DNA of 64,000 nucleotides from Fasciolopsis buskii (Eukaryota > Platyhelminthes > Trematoda > Plagiorchiida > Fasciolidae). Below the pieces are notes generated by a model. That model worked only from the letters and a program-made list of their open reading frames with translations, did not search any database and was not told the DNA's origin. The stretch's first letter is position 1. Each line of letters begins with the position of its first letter. Shown piece by piece: positions 23,901 through 37,900 of the stretch. The stretch lies in the NCBI GenBank assembly GCA_008360955.1, contig LUCM01007140.1, positions 105,236 to 169,235 of the forward strand. Reading direction: 5' to 3'. The position numbers were made by a program, and so were the translations under genes.

Positions 23901-26900
23901 ATTCCGGCATTGTTGAGTACCAACATCCGCTCTCTGTTTACGAAAACGTTGGATCTGTCCCTCATACTTCAATCACCGACCCATGTTCACACGTGTGTCA
24001 TCTGCATACAAGAATAGTGGCTGAACCCGGATATCGCTGATACATTCATGTTCTATAGATTGCTTCAGACTCCATCGGCAAGACATAGTTTCGGACAAGA
24101 AGACTGGAGGCGGTGTTGTAACAGACATAAGCTCCTTCTGGTCTGGCAAGTCCGAAGTTATTAATACGTACTCGCTAAACGGAATTGACTGTCTCGTGAC
24201 GCAGTGTCATCCTAGGCTCTCCCGTCCTACCAGCACTATCATAACGAATTTATACATGGCCCATTTTGCTCGCAGCAAAGTATGGTATCTTCATTGGAAT
24301 CTTTTCTAGCATTTATTGTTCCTCTTCTTGAAGATAATCTGCATATTATCGTAGGTGATTTGAACCATGCATCTACCCTACCACTGAATGTGTTTGATTT
24401 GACTGACCTCTGTGTTTGTCTCACCAGAGGCGGCTCCATTTTAGATATGGTTATTATCAACCACCCTGGCTTATTTTCCCTGAAACTGTTTGCTCCAATT
24501 TCAACTAGCGACCATTGTTTGCTTTTGTTAAGGCCCAATATGTATTCCAGGTCGGCTTTCCACTCCTTCAGGCAAACAAATCAAATCCGAGTTCGCCTCC
24601 GTAACTTTTCACACAACAACCTTATTCTTCTTCAGAAATCCCTTTCACTCACATCTACCTGTTTTTCTTTTGAACCCCTGCTCAATGACAATGTCAAACT
24701 CTTCACAGATACGGCCAATGCAATCTTTAATATCTGCAGCTCCTCAGAAACACTATTCGTCTCAAATGGCCGTATCTCCAACCCAGAAACTGAAATCTCT
24801 ATAACCTCTAGAATCAACATCTATAGGAACTTCACTGTACCATATCTAGCACGCATTTTGACAAACCGTGGCCGTGTTTTGGCCGAATTCCTGAGCAACC
24901 TATAGTAATGTGCTCTGATGATTCTTCGATGAGTTTTGTTTTCATATTTTCACAAGGTGATGGGTGCAAATTTCTTCCTATTTTTATTTTTTAAACTCAA
25001 GTTTTTTGACTGAAATGCGACATTATTTTTGTACGGAAAAATCTATACAGTAGAACATAATAAAACAAAAGACAAGGTAAAAACTTCAACAAATACATAA
25101 AAGATTTCGAGTGCAAGGAGGTCATTGCCTGTGGCAATGAACCATATTATCCATTGTTTTTAACCATTGTTTGGAGGAGGGGGGATTTCGTGCATCTCAA
25201 ACTCGCAGTCTGAATGGATCAATACAACCCAGTCTCACTTGTTGACTTTTTCATACGTTTTTGCCATGTCATCAACTGGACATATCAACCCAACTACTAA
25301 CCAATACACGCCTCGTAGAACAGTGAACAACTAGTCAGGTGTTTTGCGGGCATGTGCGAAACATGTCACAACCACACCTTGATCTATTCACATATAATGC
25401 AAATTAGTGACGGATAGGTGCAACATCATCCTGTAATGAAGTTTGACAAACCGTTCAAAACCTATCCAGTAGCGTAATGGCTAAGGCGTTCGACTAAGAA
25501 TCGTTTGTCCCGGGTTCGCGTCCCATTTCGGTCGCGGTCCGTTTGCAATGCTCATCATTCCTAACAAGCTGGATGAAACAGCTGTACAGTGCTTCCATGG
25601 TTCCTTAATATAGTTGAGCAATGATATTACATGGTGAAATATTTCACGAAAACATTCTATCTCCTAATACTGACAGATACCCACATTATCATTAGGACGA
25701 TGGGTAAACATTCTCAACTTACCTGCGTCTTCACTCAGAAGTATAGAATTGTTCGCATATTCTAGGTCTGTTATGGTCGATGACCATTCCAAGGTTTTTG
25801 GAGCCGCAGATTTTATTCCTGCTATTAATTTTCTAAAAGAATCTGTCTTTCTCTCAATATTTCGAAATTGACGTTATTTTAAATATTGCGCGGTTGAATA
25901 TCTTTATATGTCCGCGAAAAGATTCACAAAAGCCCGTTCTGTGATTGGCTAGTCCACAAATCGATCAAGGCCACCCAACAAAACTATATAAACGATAGAT
26001 CTCATTCGAATTCTGACTTGCGTTGGTGGGTCACCAATAAACGCGCGGCAGTACTCTGTGTTCGCCTTCTCTCTTCCGCTAGCGGGTTGGGCTAGCTGTT
26101 CGTATTTCGCGCCGCTTATTATTTTGTGTGGCTGCTCATTCAAGGGAGCAGCAGATCTGTCCCATTCCTTGTGCGACTACGGGCCTTGAATCTTGAGCCC
26201 GAACTTTTTGTCTCCAACCTCTCTGTGTGTTCGTGTCCTACTAGACCACTGGCTGTGTGCTCCTGTGTGATATTGTGCGCCGCAAGTACTTGTGTCTTGT
26301 GCTTCAGGGTGTGCATAGACCAACCAAACTCGGCAACATAACAAGGTCAGGCAATCTCCTTTCTCAGCGAATATCAGTTCCACCATTCTCATATGAGTAA
26401 AAGGATATTTTTTATTTTCGGGTTCAATTATAATTATACATTTGAAAAGAGAAAGAGAGGGGGAACTCTGACGGACAACACTTCTTCTGGTGAACGCGGG
26501 TAAAAGATTGCCCTAAGCACGAAATCGACTGTTTGAATATGCGGGTTGGATGAGTGAAATGAATTTCTCTGGAACAACGCCCAAAGTAGAGCAGACATCA
26601 AATTACATGACCGACGGAATCGAACACCGCTATCCCATTAAGAGAGACTGAGATCGTGGGCCAATAGAACGCGTATCTGCGTTCTAGTTACCGGAGATTG
26701 AAGATCTGATCAATATAACCTCGACCGGACGGAAAGTCGGCTTCATTCTCACGCATACACCTTTGGAGAGCACTAGATAATCAACGGACGATAATGTCTG
26801 TTGATAGTTGGGGACGTGATATTCACCAAACTAATTCCTATGTGATTGGCACGTGAAAGCATATGACCGTTCTCGTAAATTGGCACAATCATCGACTCAC

Positions 26901-29900
26901 ACCAGTCCTTAGAAATCTGTTCATTTGTTCAGAATAACTTAGGGAATTTCGTGTTAACTCCGATGATTATATTTCGCCGCCGACCTTGAAGAAGAACGGG
27001 AACAGTTCAAATGATACAAATGTCTTGTGTCTTTGACCGAAAAATACCTTCTTGATGACCTCTCTCTCTAATGAATCGTTGGCATCTACCTGGTTTTTTC
27101 ATTTGTAGACATAGGTGGGAGAACTGCTGTCGTACTAGACCAACTATACTGCTCCTTAGAGCACTCTGCCAAATGTCCCAGACGACACTACCGAAAGTGA
27201 ACTGGTGATCCGTCAGACTCCCTGATCATCTCGACTGCACCTCATTTTCGTCCATCAGCACTCCTGATAAGCCCGAAAAGGTAGGGACCATGAGTATGCT
27301 GATGTTTTCCTCTAAAAGAATATCTTGGGAAATGAAGATCCTCGCAGCCTTCTCGGAAATCCATCTTCCACTTGTTTTTTTTCCTGATAAAGGCAACTTT
27401 AATGTTATCCAAGTGTATTCAATGTCTACTCACGCTTTTTCGATAAGCTTACCAACTCGAGGATTACCACGTCTGGTAAGAATACAAGGCCTAGAAATGA
27501 AACGGTGCAATCACCCACCGTTTTTCGCCGAACCTACTCCGTCATTTTCCTGTTGTTCTTTTAGGTTCGAGAGGAGAAAATCAAAAATTCTTCCTTGAGG
27601 AATTTCAGTCAGTAACTGTATATCTTCTACGCTACCAATTACTTTATCTACCAAATTGTGATCAACATTTTGGGCAGATCAAAAGTTTCTACGTCAATTA
27701 TTTCCAGATCGTTCTCAACCTTTTCATGATGATCCAGCGAAATTTTATCCTCGGTTCCCGAAGGGTTACGCTTCTCACGGTGCTAGTTCTTAGAGATTCG
27801 AATGTTGTTACACCATCAAAGTCGTCAGTGTCATAATGAAAAAGCTGAATTATGTTTGCTTATCCTTCTGTCACTACCCAGTATTTTGCTGGGGGATGTG
27901 CGCTGCTGATAAAAAGGAATATCCAAAGGGTTATACTCGGCCCGTTGAATATAACGAAGAGGAAGACAGAAAAAAATAACTATGAATAACCCTGTTGAAT
28001 CAAAATTGTACTGCACGCGCTTCTGATGATATACGTGATAGTCCCCAGTCCCGCCGTGTTTTATTTTCTTCGTGTTTGAGTACGTGCTCAGCAGGACGCC
28101 GCTTCAAGGAAGAAGTTGGTTTGATTATACCCCTTTTGAACTGCAGTGGCTTTCGTAGAGAGTAGCGGGAAACCCAAAACAGCTGGGATTACGCTACAGT
28201 GTTTCACCTTACCACGGGTCCAGACAAATCAAGAGCGAAACTTAGGTGGTTTTGGGGTAACCTATTAGGAATAATCACATTTATGCACTCAACAAGTTCA
28301 TTTACCGTTTCAGATGAAGCAGTAAGTGGGAGTTTTCGTTTTGGAAATGTGCACGCAAAGCGCTGTAGAATACGATGTAATGCATTATCATGATAATTAT
28401 CAACTGCACATAGTTAATGTAGATGAGTTCGAATTTATTGCGTTGACGGTGGCAGGATATTAAAATCCCTCGATCACTGCTGGTCGGTAATGACAGTACT
28501 AAGCGATTGAGATGAAAGTCTTGTATGATGAAATCGCGAGTTTTCAGAGATCAGCTGTGCATGTTCGTGCTGCATGATAAATCATCCAACTTGCGTCACC
28601 TCAATTTTCAGACATTTGTCTACGTAGGTATTACTGGTGAAGTTGACCTGTTGCTGTAGGATTAAGGCTGTTGAGGAGCAGTCTGGACTATTGACTTCAA
28701 AACAGCAGAACTAAGTTAACTCCTTGCAGTCCTCTGAGGAGTAAACCATATGCCAATATTGAACCGCATCACTTTTCTCTCACAATAACATTCACTAACG
28801 AGAATCGTGCTAGTATGCAGAATATGGTCTGGGTAACCCGTCTACCCGTTCATCACTAGCTGCATTCCTCACTAATTTGCCTACTGACAATTTCGAAAGT
28901 AGCCCGTTGAGGAATATAGATTAATTGGGAGCAAAAGTCGATTTCAGCTTATCAGTGGACCGAGCAGTGTGAATTGGACCACGAAAAAACAACATATCAC
29001 GAGGTCACCCAGTCTTCCTTGACCGATACTCATTTTTATCGCGTCGTTTATCATCCATGTATGACAAATATTATCCCTACGCATTGATTCTATTCTTGGC
29101 TTTACATATGCGCGGCGTCATGCTCACGAAAAATTCAGGAAGCACAAAAAATAAACGGTGAACCTGACCCTCGTGATGTACAAGAGCCGACTATGATCAT
29201 TAAGCCGCTGATTTTCTCAGCATGACTTAGCTTCTTTTGACAAAGTATTCACCAAAATTAGCACTAGGGTGAAACATTCAGCAAGCACGAAATATCCATG
29301 AAATCAGCACACATCTAATTGAGATTCGCTAGACAAAATTCTACCTCTGCAATAGCTCCTTCTAATTGCATTTGATGTTATATGGGGGCATTCACGGAAA
29401 ACATAAAATCGTTCATAATCATTATCAATTTATGTTCTTTGCTGCAGGCCCAACTGGGGTTAGTGTGTGCCCTTCGTTACCAAGGTGAAGCCCTTAGACC
29501 ATGGAAATCCAAGAATTGTTGGGATGAGTAAATAATACACACTTGGGGAGGAAGATTTAGTGATTATCCTAGATTGCAACAACGAAGACACAGTTAACAT
29601 TTTTTATCTATTATTACAGTCCGAATTGAGTCCAAGTCAACAGGAAAAATATATTCCTTTAAAAACAGGAAAATTCTGCGTCAAGGTCTAATATTAACTG
29701 CTAGAGATGGAAAACAAGAAATTCCGGCACAGGATTCCGATCAGCACTAACGTGAACGAAGTTATCTGGACAAGGCTCATTAAACTGATATTGCTTCCGC
29801 GCGACAAGAACTTAACAATGGCAATTCTTTCTACTGTCCTGGTGTAAGAGATGAGAACCCGAATGTAATCATTTGCGAACTTAGAAAACTTGCAGTGACT

Positions 29901-32900
29901 TTAATCTGATAGAATCGACATTTGGAAAGGCAAGTAAATTAGAGAAAAATAACCGAGGACAAAAAGCGAACTGTTAACCTATGAGTAGGTCGTTTTATGC
30001 GCATTACGTAATAGGTTTGCTTATAAGGAAAAACTGTTTGCTGAAAACTGCATACAATGTTTGTCTATTTCATGCTCTATTCCGATGTCGTTAAATGGCT
30101 GATTTTTCGACTCAAACGTTTACTGTTATTAACGAAGTGAATGAAAAATTCCAATTGTCTGTGAAGGGACAGATCCAGTAAAGCCTAATCATTACAACCA
30201 CAAACACTTGTCATCATTCATTCTTAAAGGTTATGCATGAAACAATTCGCTCAGGACTCAACATCGATCAGGTTTCGAGTGATTCAACTGTTTACGACGA
30301 ATGCCAACAAGAATATTCCATACTTTGTTCATTCTACACTGAATTTGGACATGTCGCGAACTCTTTTATGCAGTTCTTATCAATTGCCGGAAACGCTCCT
30401 TTGATATTTCGCTCCACTTTAGCTCCCTACTACTAGACAAGGGTATTCGGTGTTCTACTCCCTTGGTCAAGTCATTCCAAAGGTGTTCACTCAGACTGAC
30501 ATGAAGTGACCGGACGGATGATTGGAAGAGAGTTGATTTCACAGTGTGTATGGGATTCAAGCACAGAAAGTGATCGGTGGGCTGGATTGTTAGCAACTTG
30601 AGACTGAAGGTAGTTCGTGGTTTAGTGTTGGATAAGTAGTCTACGTCACGATCTCTGACATGAGGAATTTCAAGCTCTTTGGTTGATCCTCAAACCAACA
30701 CTCAAATAGGTTAAGAATCGAAAATATCCTCAAACTAGCTGGTAGGACACTTACTTCCCGAGGTAGGGGAGGGTTGTCCTCATGGGCCAAGAGCTTATTC
30801 GAGACATTCAAGTAAGTTCGGTTGATAACAACGTGTTTGCAATATGAGGAACAGACTACCAGTGTTTTCCCTGGTTATTTAGTTACATTGAGTGGTTTTT
30901 TTGGCATAAATGCACGATTTTTAGCCACCGTTCATAGGTTTTTAGCCCCGCCCGGTGATTTTTTAAACTTTACGCATTATGATATTCGAGAGGTGCCAGC
31001 AAATGGTACTTTAAGATTTCTAAGTGAGTGTATGGGCTATTAGTGTAACGTCCCATCATTCCCACCCCTCAGCACCTAGCAACTACTGGGCATATTCAAT
31101 CGTAAGGACGGCTAAAAGTGAAGTTCTCCTTGATTCGCTGGGTGATCAAGGAGCCGTTACTGTTTCTTACTGGTGAGTTGCTATCTGTTAACTTGGATGG
31201 CCTTATCAATCGGGGGCACCATTTGACAATTTGTTCACTATGGGTAACTCGATGAGTACTGAAACCATGACTGAAGTGGTTGATTTAACAGGCTAAGAAG
31301 ACGCAGTCATGTAATGTCCAACGAAGGCAGAAGGCATGTTGTTCATTGTGCTCGGAATGGAGGCAATCTGAGGAATGAAGAATAAAACATGCCGCACCAT
31401 TGCGAAGTTGGACCGTGAAAAACCTCTGAAGCGCGGAGGTATTCTCCGAAAATTAGATGAGTATATCCAAGCTTTATTTGGTTCTCACATTCACATGGGT
31501 GGTTGGAAGTGGTCAAACCTTGCATTCGATTCATCCTTTCTCCCAAGGGAACTAACCTTAACATCTTGGCTTGCACACCGGCCGCTGAATGGATGTCATC
31601 CCCGATTACCTTGGTCTCATTTTACCAATTTTCTCGGAAAGTGTTCCAGTGAACTGCAGGAAAGCCAACCAGACATCTTAAGCCCAAATATTTGGTATGG
31701 TACCAACCACCATATAGCCTTTAGTTCAAATCAATAGAGGAAGCCGTCAGGAGGTTCAAGTTCACCATCAAGAACTGTCTAGCAGAATGCCGCGATGATT
31801 TTCTAGATGTGCCCGAAGGGATTCCAAGTAAAATCCACCGATATCAATCGTTTGAGGCTGTTTACCACAATGCTTTTCGAAGCATTTCCTGTTTTAGCCG
31901 TCCCTCGAATTAAAGCCATTCCCTAACGTCTATTGTAATCATTCTCGCAAAAACGAACTTGTAAAATTTTGGTTTGAAAATAAACCTCCAAAATTTGTTT
32001 TGTAATTTAAGGCCTTATTTATTCGTGCCGCTTCGTAGATAGATTGTTAACGGATCTGAGAAAAGGCGAAGAGGCTAAATGGTCATGCGCGAAAGATAAA
32101 AACCATGGGAAACAGCAGTCTGAAAGCGCACTAGGTTGTTTTCACGGAGATCAACTTATTTTTGGTGGGAACTATACCATTAGAGGATGAAGAAGTCAAG
32201 CTGGAATAAGAAAACACTGAATGATGCCGCGGAAACTAATATTTGTCATAAATTATCACCCTTTTTTCCTTTGTACTGCGGAAAAACCACCTGTGCCAAA
32301 ATAAAACGAATAACCCAATGGAGGAGTATTGTATAAAACTGAGTCATTTTTATCGCATTTAGGAAATACGTCAAGACCACTGAGAACTATGTGAAAACGG
32401 ATAATGTCAGTGCCTGTTCGCAAACCGCAGAGCAACACAGACAGCGTGTTTTGTATCACCCACGTGGTCATGTAAGATACATTACAGGTCAGACTTATGA
32501 GGGCGCGATCGTAATAACCCAGTCGGATGGCAGTATCAGATATTTTCGATATAATTCCGAAATCAATAATTAAAAATGGTGTGACTAAATTCCGCAAATC
32601 CGGATTTGTAATTTAGACAGCGTTGATTCAATTCGTACAAGTCGCTTGAAGGATTTGAACATAATTTTTCCGTCAAATGATATTAATGGGCCTACCTGTT
32701 CGAGGAATCTTACACGCCGGTTCCGCGGCAGGGCTATTATCTTCCGGTCGGGGACAGGCCGACGGTGATGCGTAACTTATCGTTCCCGGTGCGAAATCCG
32801 ACTCGGGCAATCGACGAGACGTGGCCAGGCAAGCAGTTAACCAGCGGGGATGAACGAGGTATTTCCCATCCTGTTTCGCAGCCAACACATCGGCGTATAA

Positions 32901-34944
32901 ATTTGCTTTAGGACTGGGAGTGACAAGTGCTGCTTTATCAGTTGTACATGATGGCACTCGGCCGTTCTCGTTCTGATACTCAGTCACAATATGAGTGCAT
33001 ATCTGAAAACAAAATCGGTGCGGACGAGACCAAACAATACTACTGACAGCATGTTTAACGAAAAAATGACGTTCATCGAAGTGAAACGTGCGGGAATGGC
33101 ATTCATGATTTAAATGACTATATTCGAACTCCACTAGCCACGGTAACTGTGACAGCGTCAGACGTATAATCGTCATATCTAGGTATCCAAGATAGTGGTA
33201 AGGTCATTGTGACAATATCACACTGACTGGATCGGTCAATTTAGCCCAGTTAAAGTAAAAAAATCATACTTGAGGAGTTGAACTATCCAGCAAGCTACAT
33301 GGTCCATGGGCACTGGCCCGAGCAAAGCGGTATGTTTAGTTTATTTTTGATAAAAAACGATATTTTCTTTCCGTCTGACTTGACTGTTTTCACCAGAGCC
33401 AACGGAAAATTGAAGATATAATCAACTAGTGATTTACGATTTCATATTTGAACACATTCCGATTTTATAATGAGGACTATAGAGCATCACGAGCTGATGT
33501 GCATTTCCACTAATAACATGAATAATATTCGGAACGTTTTCGACTAATGATGCGGAACTGGGGTCGATGTCACCTTGTCACAAATCTCCAAACAGTAATC
33601 AGCAGCATAAGTTAGTGCGACATATCGTGAGTTGTTTTGATGCATCTGTACAGGTGTACAGTATAGTTCACTTTTATTGTTTATGTTAATGATCAAACAA
33701 TCATTGAAAACTGAGGCGAAGTTGGGGTGAACAAAGTAATACAACAAGAGTTATAGCGAATAAGAAGTAGTAAGTGTTTAGTGACCGCCTCCGTTTCCAG
33801 TGGTCATTTTCCTGACTAGATGAACAGTCATTCTGATGGCAGAATGCGCACGAAAGCGTTTGGTGAAATGATCCCGACCATACTGTGCAAAGCCGTTTCT
33901 ACTTTATTTAGATACATGACAAAAGACTGATCACCGCTGCCTGTAATAAATTGGTGGCGTTACCAAACTTTGAACATTCTAAAATGGACTGAAGTTGTTG
34001 AAATCAAGGAAACTCAAGAATAGGTTGACATCGTTTTAAGAATAACAATATACCATTGTAGGGTCAGACTAGAAGCTGATGTCAAAATCCCAAGACCGTT
34101 GTGTTTCGGTACCACCAATCGCAAACCAATGAAGCTATATTACGTCCGAAAAACGAAACTGACTGATAAAACGCATTGGTAACAGATGAATGATGTACGG
34201 AGAAGAGTTCGAATCGGCTAGTTGCCTTATTTCCGAGGCAGTGAAAGCGGTCCGATTTTCGTGGCACGTTCAAGAACGAATGGGGCTGTTGCTTGAAATG
34301 AAAACCAAGAAGAGACAATGAGCGCGAGAACCTGGAAACAAGTGGACTACGAGTTTTGACTACAGCAGATCTTCAAATGTCCCAGTATGATCAGGCGTGG
34401 GTGTTTTCAGGCTCCGAGATGGTCGCTGATCCCGAACATCTCTCGAAATGAGCCCAGATGACCGTGCGTCTCAAACAGCATCTGCTGACGAAGTTCTATT
34501 CATTGTCCTCTGGCTGTCGCGTTCCCATCGAAATTTGAGGATGAAGGTCAATACCCGGCGCTTTCCATCAGAGTGACTAATCTTCGGTAGTAAGCCTAAA
34601 ACAGATAGCCAAACCTTGATTCCAAACCCGGGTGTATGAACCGAACGACTTAGTCATTGGGCCCCAGTAGGTTACCAGGAAATTAAGTAGTCCATCTGTC
34701 TTTTGGAACAGATGATTTAGTTAAACACTCGGGGTGGTGCCCTCTAGGTCAACTCTCTATTTCGGCTTGGGCAACCGAGTAGCGACAAGCCCACACAAGA
34801 ACCGTAGATTCTTACGGATGTCCAATAATAAGAGACAGACTGAAATAGCAAGCGCGCAAGTGGTGAACCCTCCAAATTGTTTTTTTATTCGTATCGTTTT
34901 CCTCCTCGCCAAAGTCCTGTTAGTATTTACTCCGCAAACTCGTC

Positions 34945-34980
<36 letters not shown>

Positions 34981-37900
34981 CTTGATTAAGAGAAATAAAT
35001 TAGATTGTTCAGAGGTCATTTAGTTGTTTTCGCTTGATTAAGCAGAGCAGAATTGAATCAGAACCCAGACAACCGACTGAAGTCGTCAGAGATAGCGACC
35101 GTTTTACTAGGATTTCGAAACAACCATAGGAGTGTGCACATGCGCTGTACATCGTTTTTTACAGTAACATTCACATCTATAGTATAAATTAAAAAATTAA
35201 TGGGCATTTGTTGGACAGTGAAAAATGACACTTCAAAATCCGCGTTAGAAATGCCAGTTAGATGAGTTAGTCACCAATCACCAAAGACCCACAGAAGAAA
35301 GGTGTGCGGAGCGTCACTCTCATTTCAAACAAGAAAAATGCTGAACCATTGATGTGTGAAAATGAAAAATTGTGACCTAACAAAATACAAACTACAAGCA
35401 ATGCATAAGCGAAAAATCGTTGCCTTAGAAGCTCGATTGTCTTGGCGTGCCGCCCTGATTCAGGTAACAATTTTTAATGAATACGTGCTAATAAAGTGAA
35501 AGGTGAACCGAACTGAAACCTGTTGCGCAATATGTCAATTACACTAAAACAAGACAAACTCCCTGGAGTAATGGTGACCTTACAGTGCAGAGAATCGGCT
35601 GCACCTTTAATGAAATTATGAGAAACAGTGAGTTTTAGCAAACTTCGACAACCACGAACCGCGTACTGACCTGGACGAAAACCAAGGTGCCGTCCGCGGA
35701 TGTTACTCTTACGAATCGGTGTCAAGCGACGCAGCATTATCCAAACAAACACCACTAGTGACTACCGGAATTAAGCTAATCCCACGATGATTCCTACAGT
35801 CAATCCGTGTGCCCCTTTTGAAGAGGCGTACATTCAGTGATACACCGCACGATCACGGAATACGTTCTTCGATCTAAATACCATGAAACAAGCAGGTAAT
35901 TGACTTCATCAAAGCTTATCTACCCAATTGGAAGAGAACTGAGGGAAGGTCGTCGGGACCGGCAGCATTTCCCCTCTTCAGAAACCGAATATTCCACTGC
36001 ACTTCCACTTCCGTTGGGGAATCAAGTGACACCTCCGAAGGATTCACAGCTCCAGACGCCGGATTAAATACAATAGCGTATGGCCAGCTAAACTGATCCC
36101 TGAAGTGCTCTGCCAACGGTCCAGCCTTTACTGTCTACCGTGGATGTGCTCTCCAGTCCTATCGAGCACGACTTCACTAACCGAAGTTCGCCGCCCACCG
36201 CTATCGCGTATAAGCCTAAACAGTCTTTGATTGTTACCTGAAGCGTCAGCTTCCTCCATCTCTTCGGCTAACTTAACCCACCAGTTTTCACGGCCATCCT
36301 TAAGGCTTATGGTCAACTGACGCTGCAACTGCCGACACATCTTATTCACTTCCATGCAGTTAGGCAGCTCGCGTTTTTGCTCCATTGCGAGATCCAGTGT
36401 CTTTGATGAACACTAGATCTAGGACCGCAGGCGAAATTCGCTGCCAAATGCATAGCCTGATTAATTTGATCCCACTGATCGTCTACATTGCTGTTCGTCG
36501 AAGTTCTTAGTTCCTCGGATAGTTTCTGTTTATAGCTGTTGCGAACAGCCGAATCAGACAAACGTTCGACAGCCAATCGGGTTTGTGGCCTACGTCGATG
36601 GCCATTCAGCTGCAGCGAAAATCACATTAAAACTAACGCATGGTCCGATTCGACGTACGTGGTCCAGTACGATCTACAGTTCTGGACAGAACCGCGCCAA
36701 CGGTAGCTAACTGCGATATGGTCAATCTGACTCAAAGTACCTGTCGGGTTAGAGCGCCATGTCGCTGTGTGACGCGAGCTGTGTCGGAAATTCGTACTAG
36801 ATAGGAACAAACGATTGTTTGCACAAAACTGGAGAACTCTTTCTCCGTTATCTGTTCGCTGAACAGGCAAGGTGCATCGATCACTTAAACAGGACTCGGA
36901 TGCACTCAGTTTTCCAACTTGTCCATTAAAATCACCTGCTACCATTACAATGTCGGAGCCTTTGCCCTTTCGAACAAGGATGACGAGGTCATCGTAAGAC
37001 TCGTCTTTCTCCATGTCCGTGATGCAGTCCGTTGGGGTGTATGCCGAGATGACAGATTGCTATGGTCCATTCTAGGGTTCTTGGTATCGCAGACTTTAGT
37101 ACTGTTATTAATTTTTTAAAAGAACTTGCCGTTTTTTCAGTATTTCAAAATTGAAGCTATTTAAAACACTGTGCGGTTGAAAATTCTTATATGTCCGCGA
37201 AAAGATTGGTCAAAGCTTGTTGTGATTGGCTATTCCACGTATCGACCCAACAAAACTATATAAACGATATGGCTCACTTGAATTCTGACTTGACTTGCAT
37301 TGGAGGGTCACCAATAAACGCGCGGTAATGCCCTGTGTTGGTCTTCTCTTCCGCTAACGAGCTGGGCTAGCTGTTCGTATTCCGCGCCACTTATCTGTTC
37401 TGTGTGGCTGCTCATTCAAGGAAGCAGCAGTTCCGTTCCATTCGTTGTGCAATTACGGGCCCTGAGTCTTGAGCCTGAACTATCCTCAGTGTGTGTTGTG
37501 TCCTGCTAGACCTCAGGCTGTGTGCTCCTGTGTTATCGTGCGACGCTAGTGCTTGCGCCTCGTGATTCAGTGTGTGCATAGATCAACCAAACTCAGCAAC
37601 ACAACACAAATAAACTGCGCTTTACACTACTATTCTCCCGAACGCCGACTGAACCGCGACGGAACACCGTGCACTGACGAGAGCCTGTTTCAGGGTATTA
37701 GTAACACATGACTCAATTACATTGACCCATTCGAACTTAACGCTTCTTCACAGAACTCAGCAGTGGGGACCAGTACACTAATCTTAGGCTAGAGATGCTA
37801 ATAAGATCTTTCGACTGTATTCGAGCAATGACAGACGGACACCAATGTCCGAAGACTAAATGTCATTGGATTCCTTCTGCAGCGATCATCAAGCACTTAA

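Larger units (their letters stand above)
22198..32695 (-). other. TOPBP1 intron 3 (10498 bp, the largest)
   Basis: Contains LINE copy 2 (23644-24905), a hammerhead SINE (25463-25660) and a solo LTR (25769-26343). A possible truncated tRNA-like B box (TGTTCGATTCC, minus strand, near 26620) is also present. The stretches 22198-23640 and 26650-32690 hold only short ORFs and AT-rich sequence with no recognisable domain. Confidence 0.85.

Noticed and set aside
26590..26660. Possible minus-strand tRNA (TGTTCGATTCC)
   Set aside because: Arms do not pair well. At best a truncated SINE head.
34734..34985. ORFs reading through TA arrays (also 39919-40170 and 40178-40363)
   Set aside because: The Ile/Tyr runs are microsatellite translation, not coding sequence.
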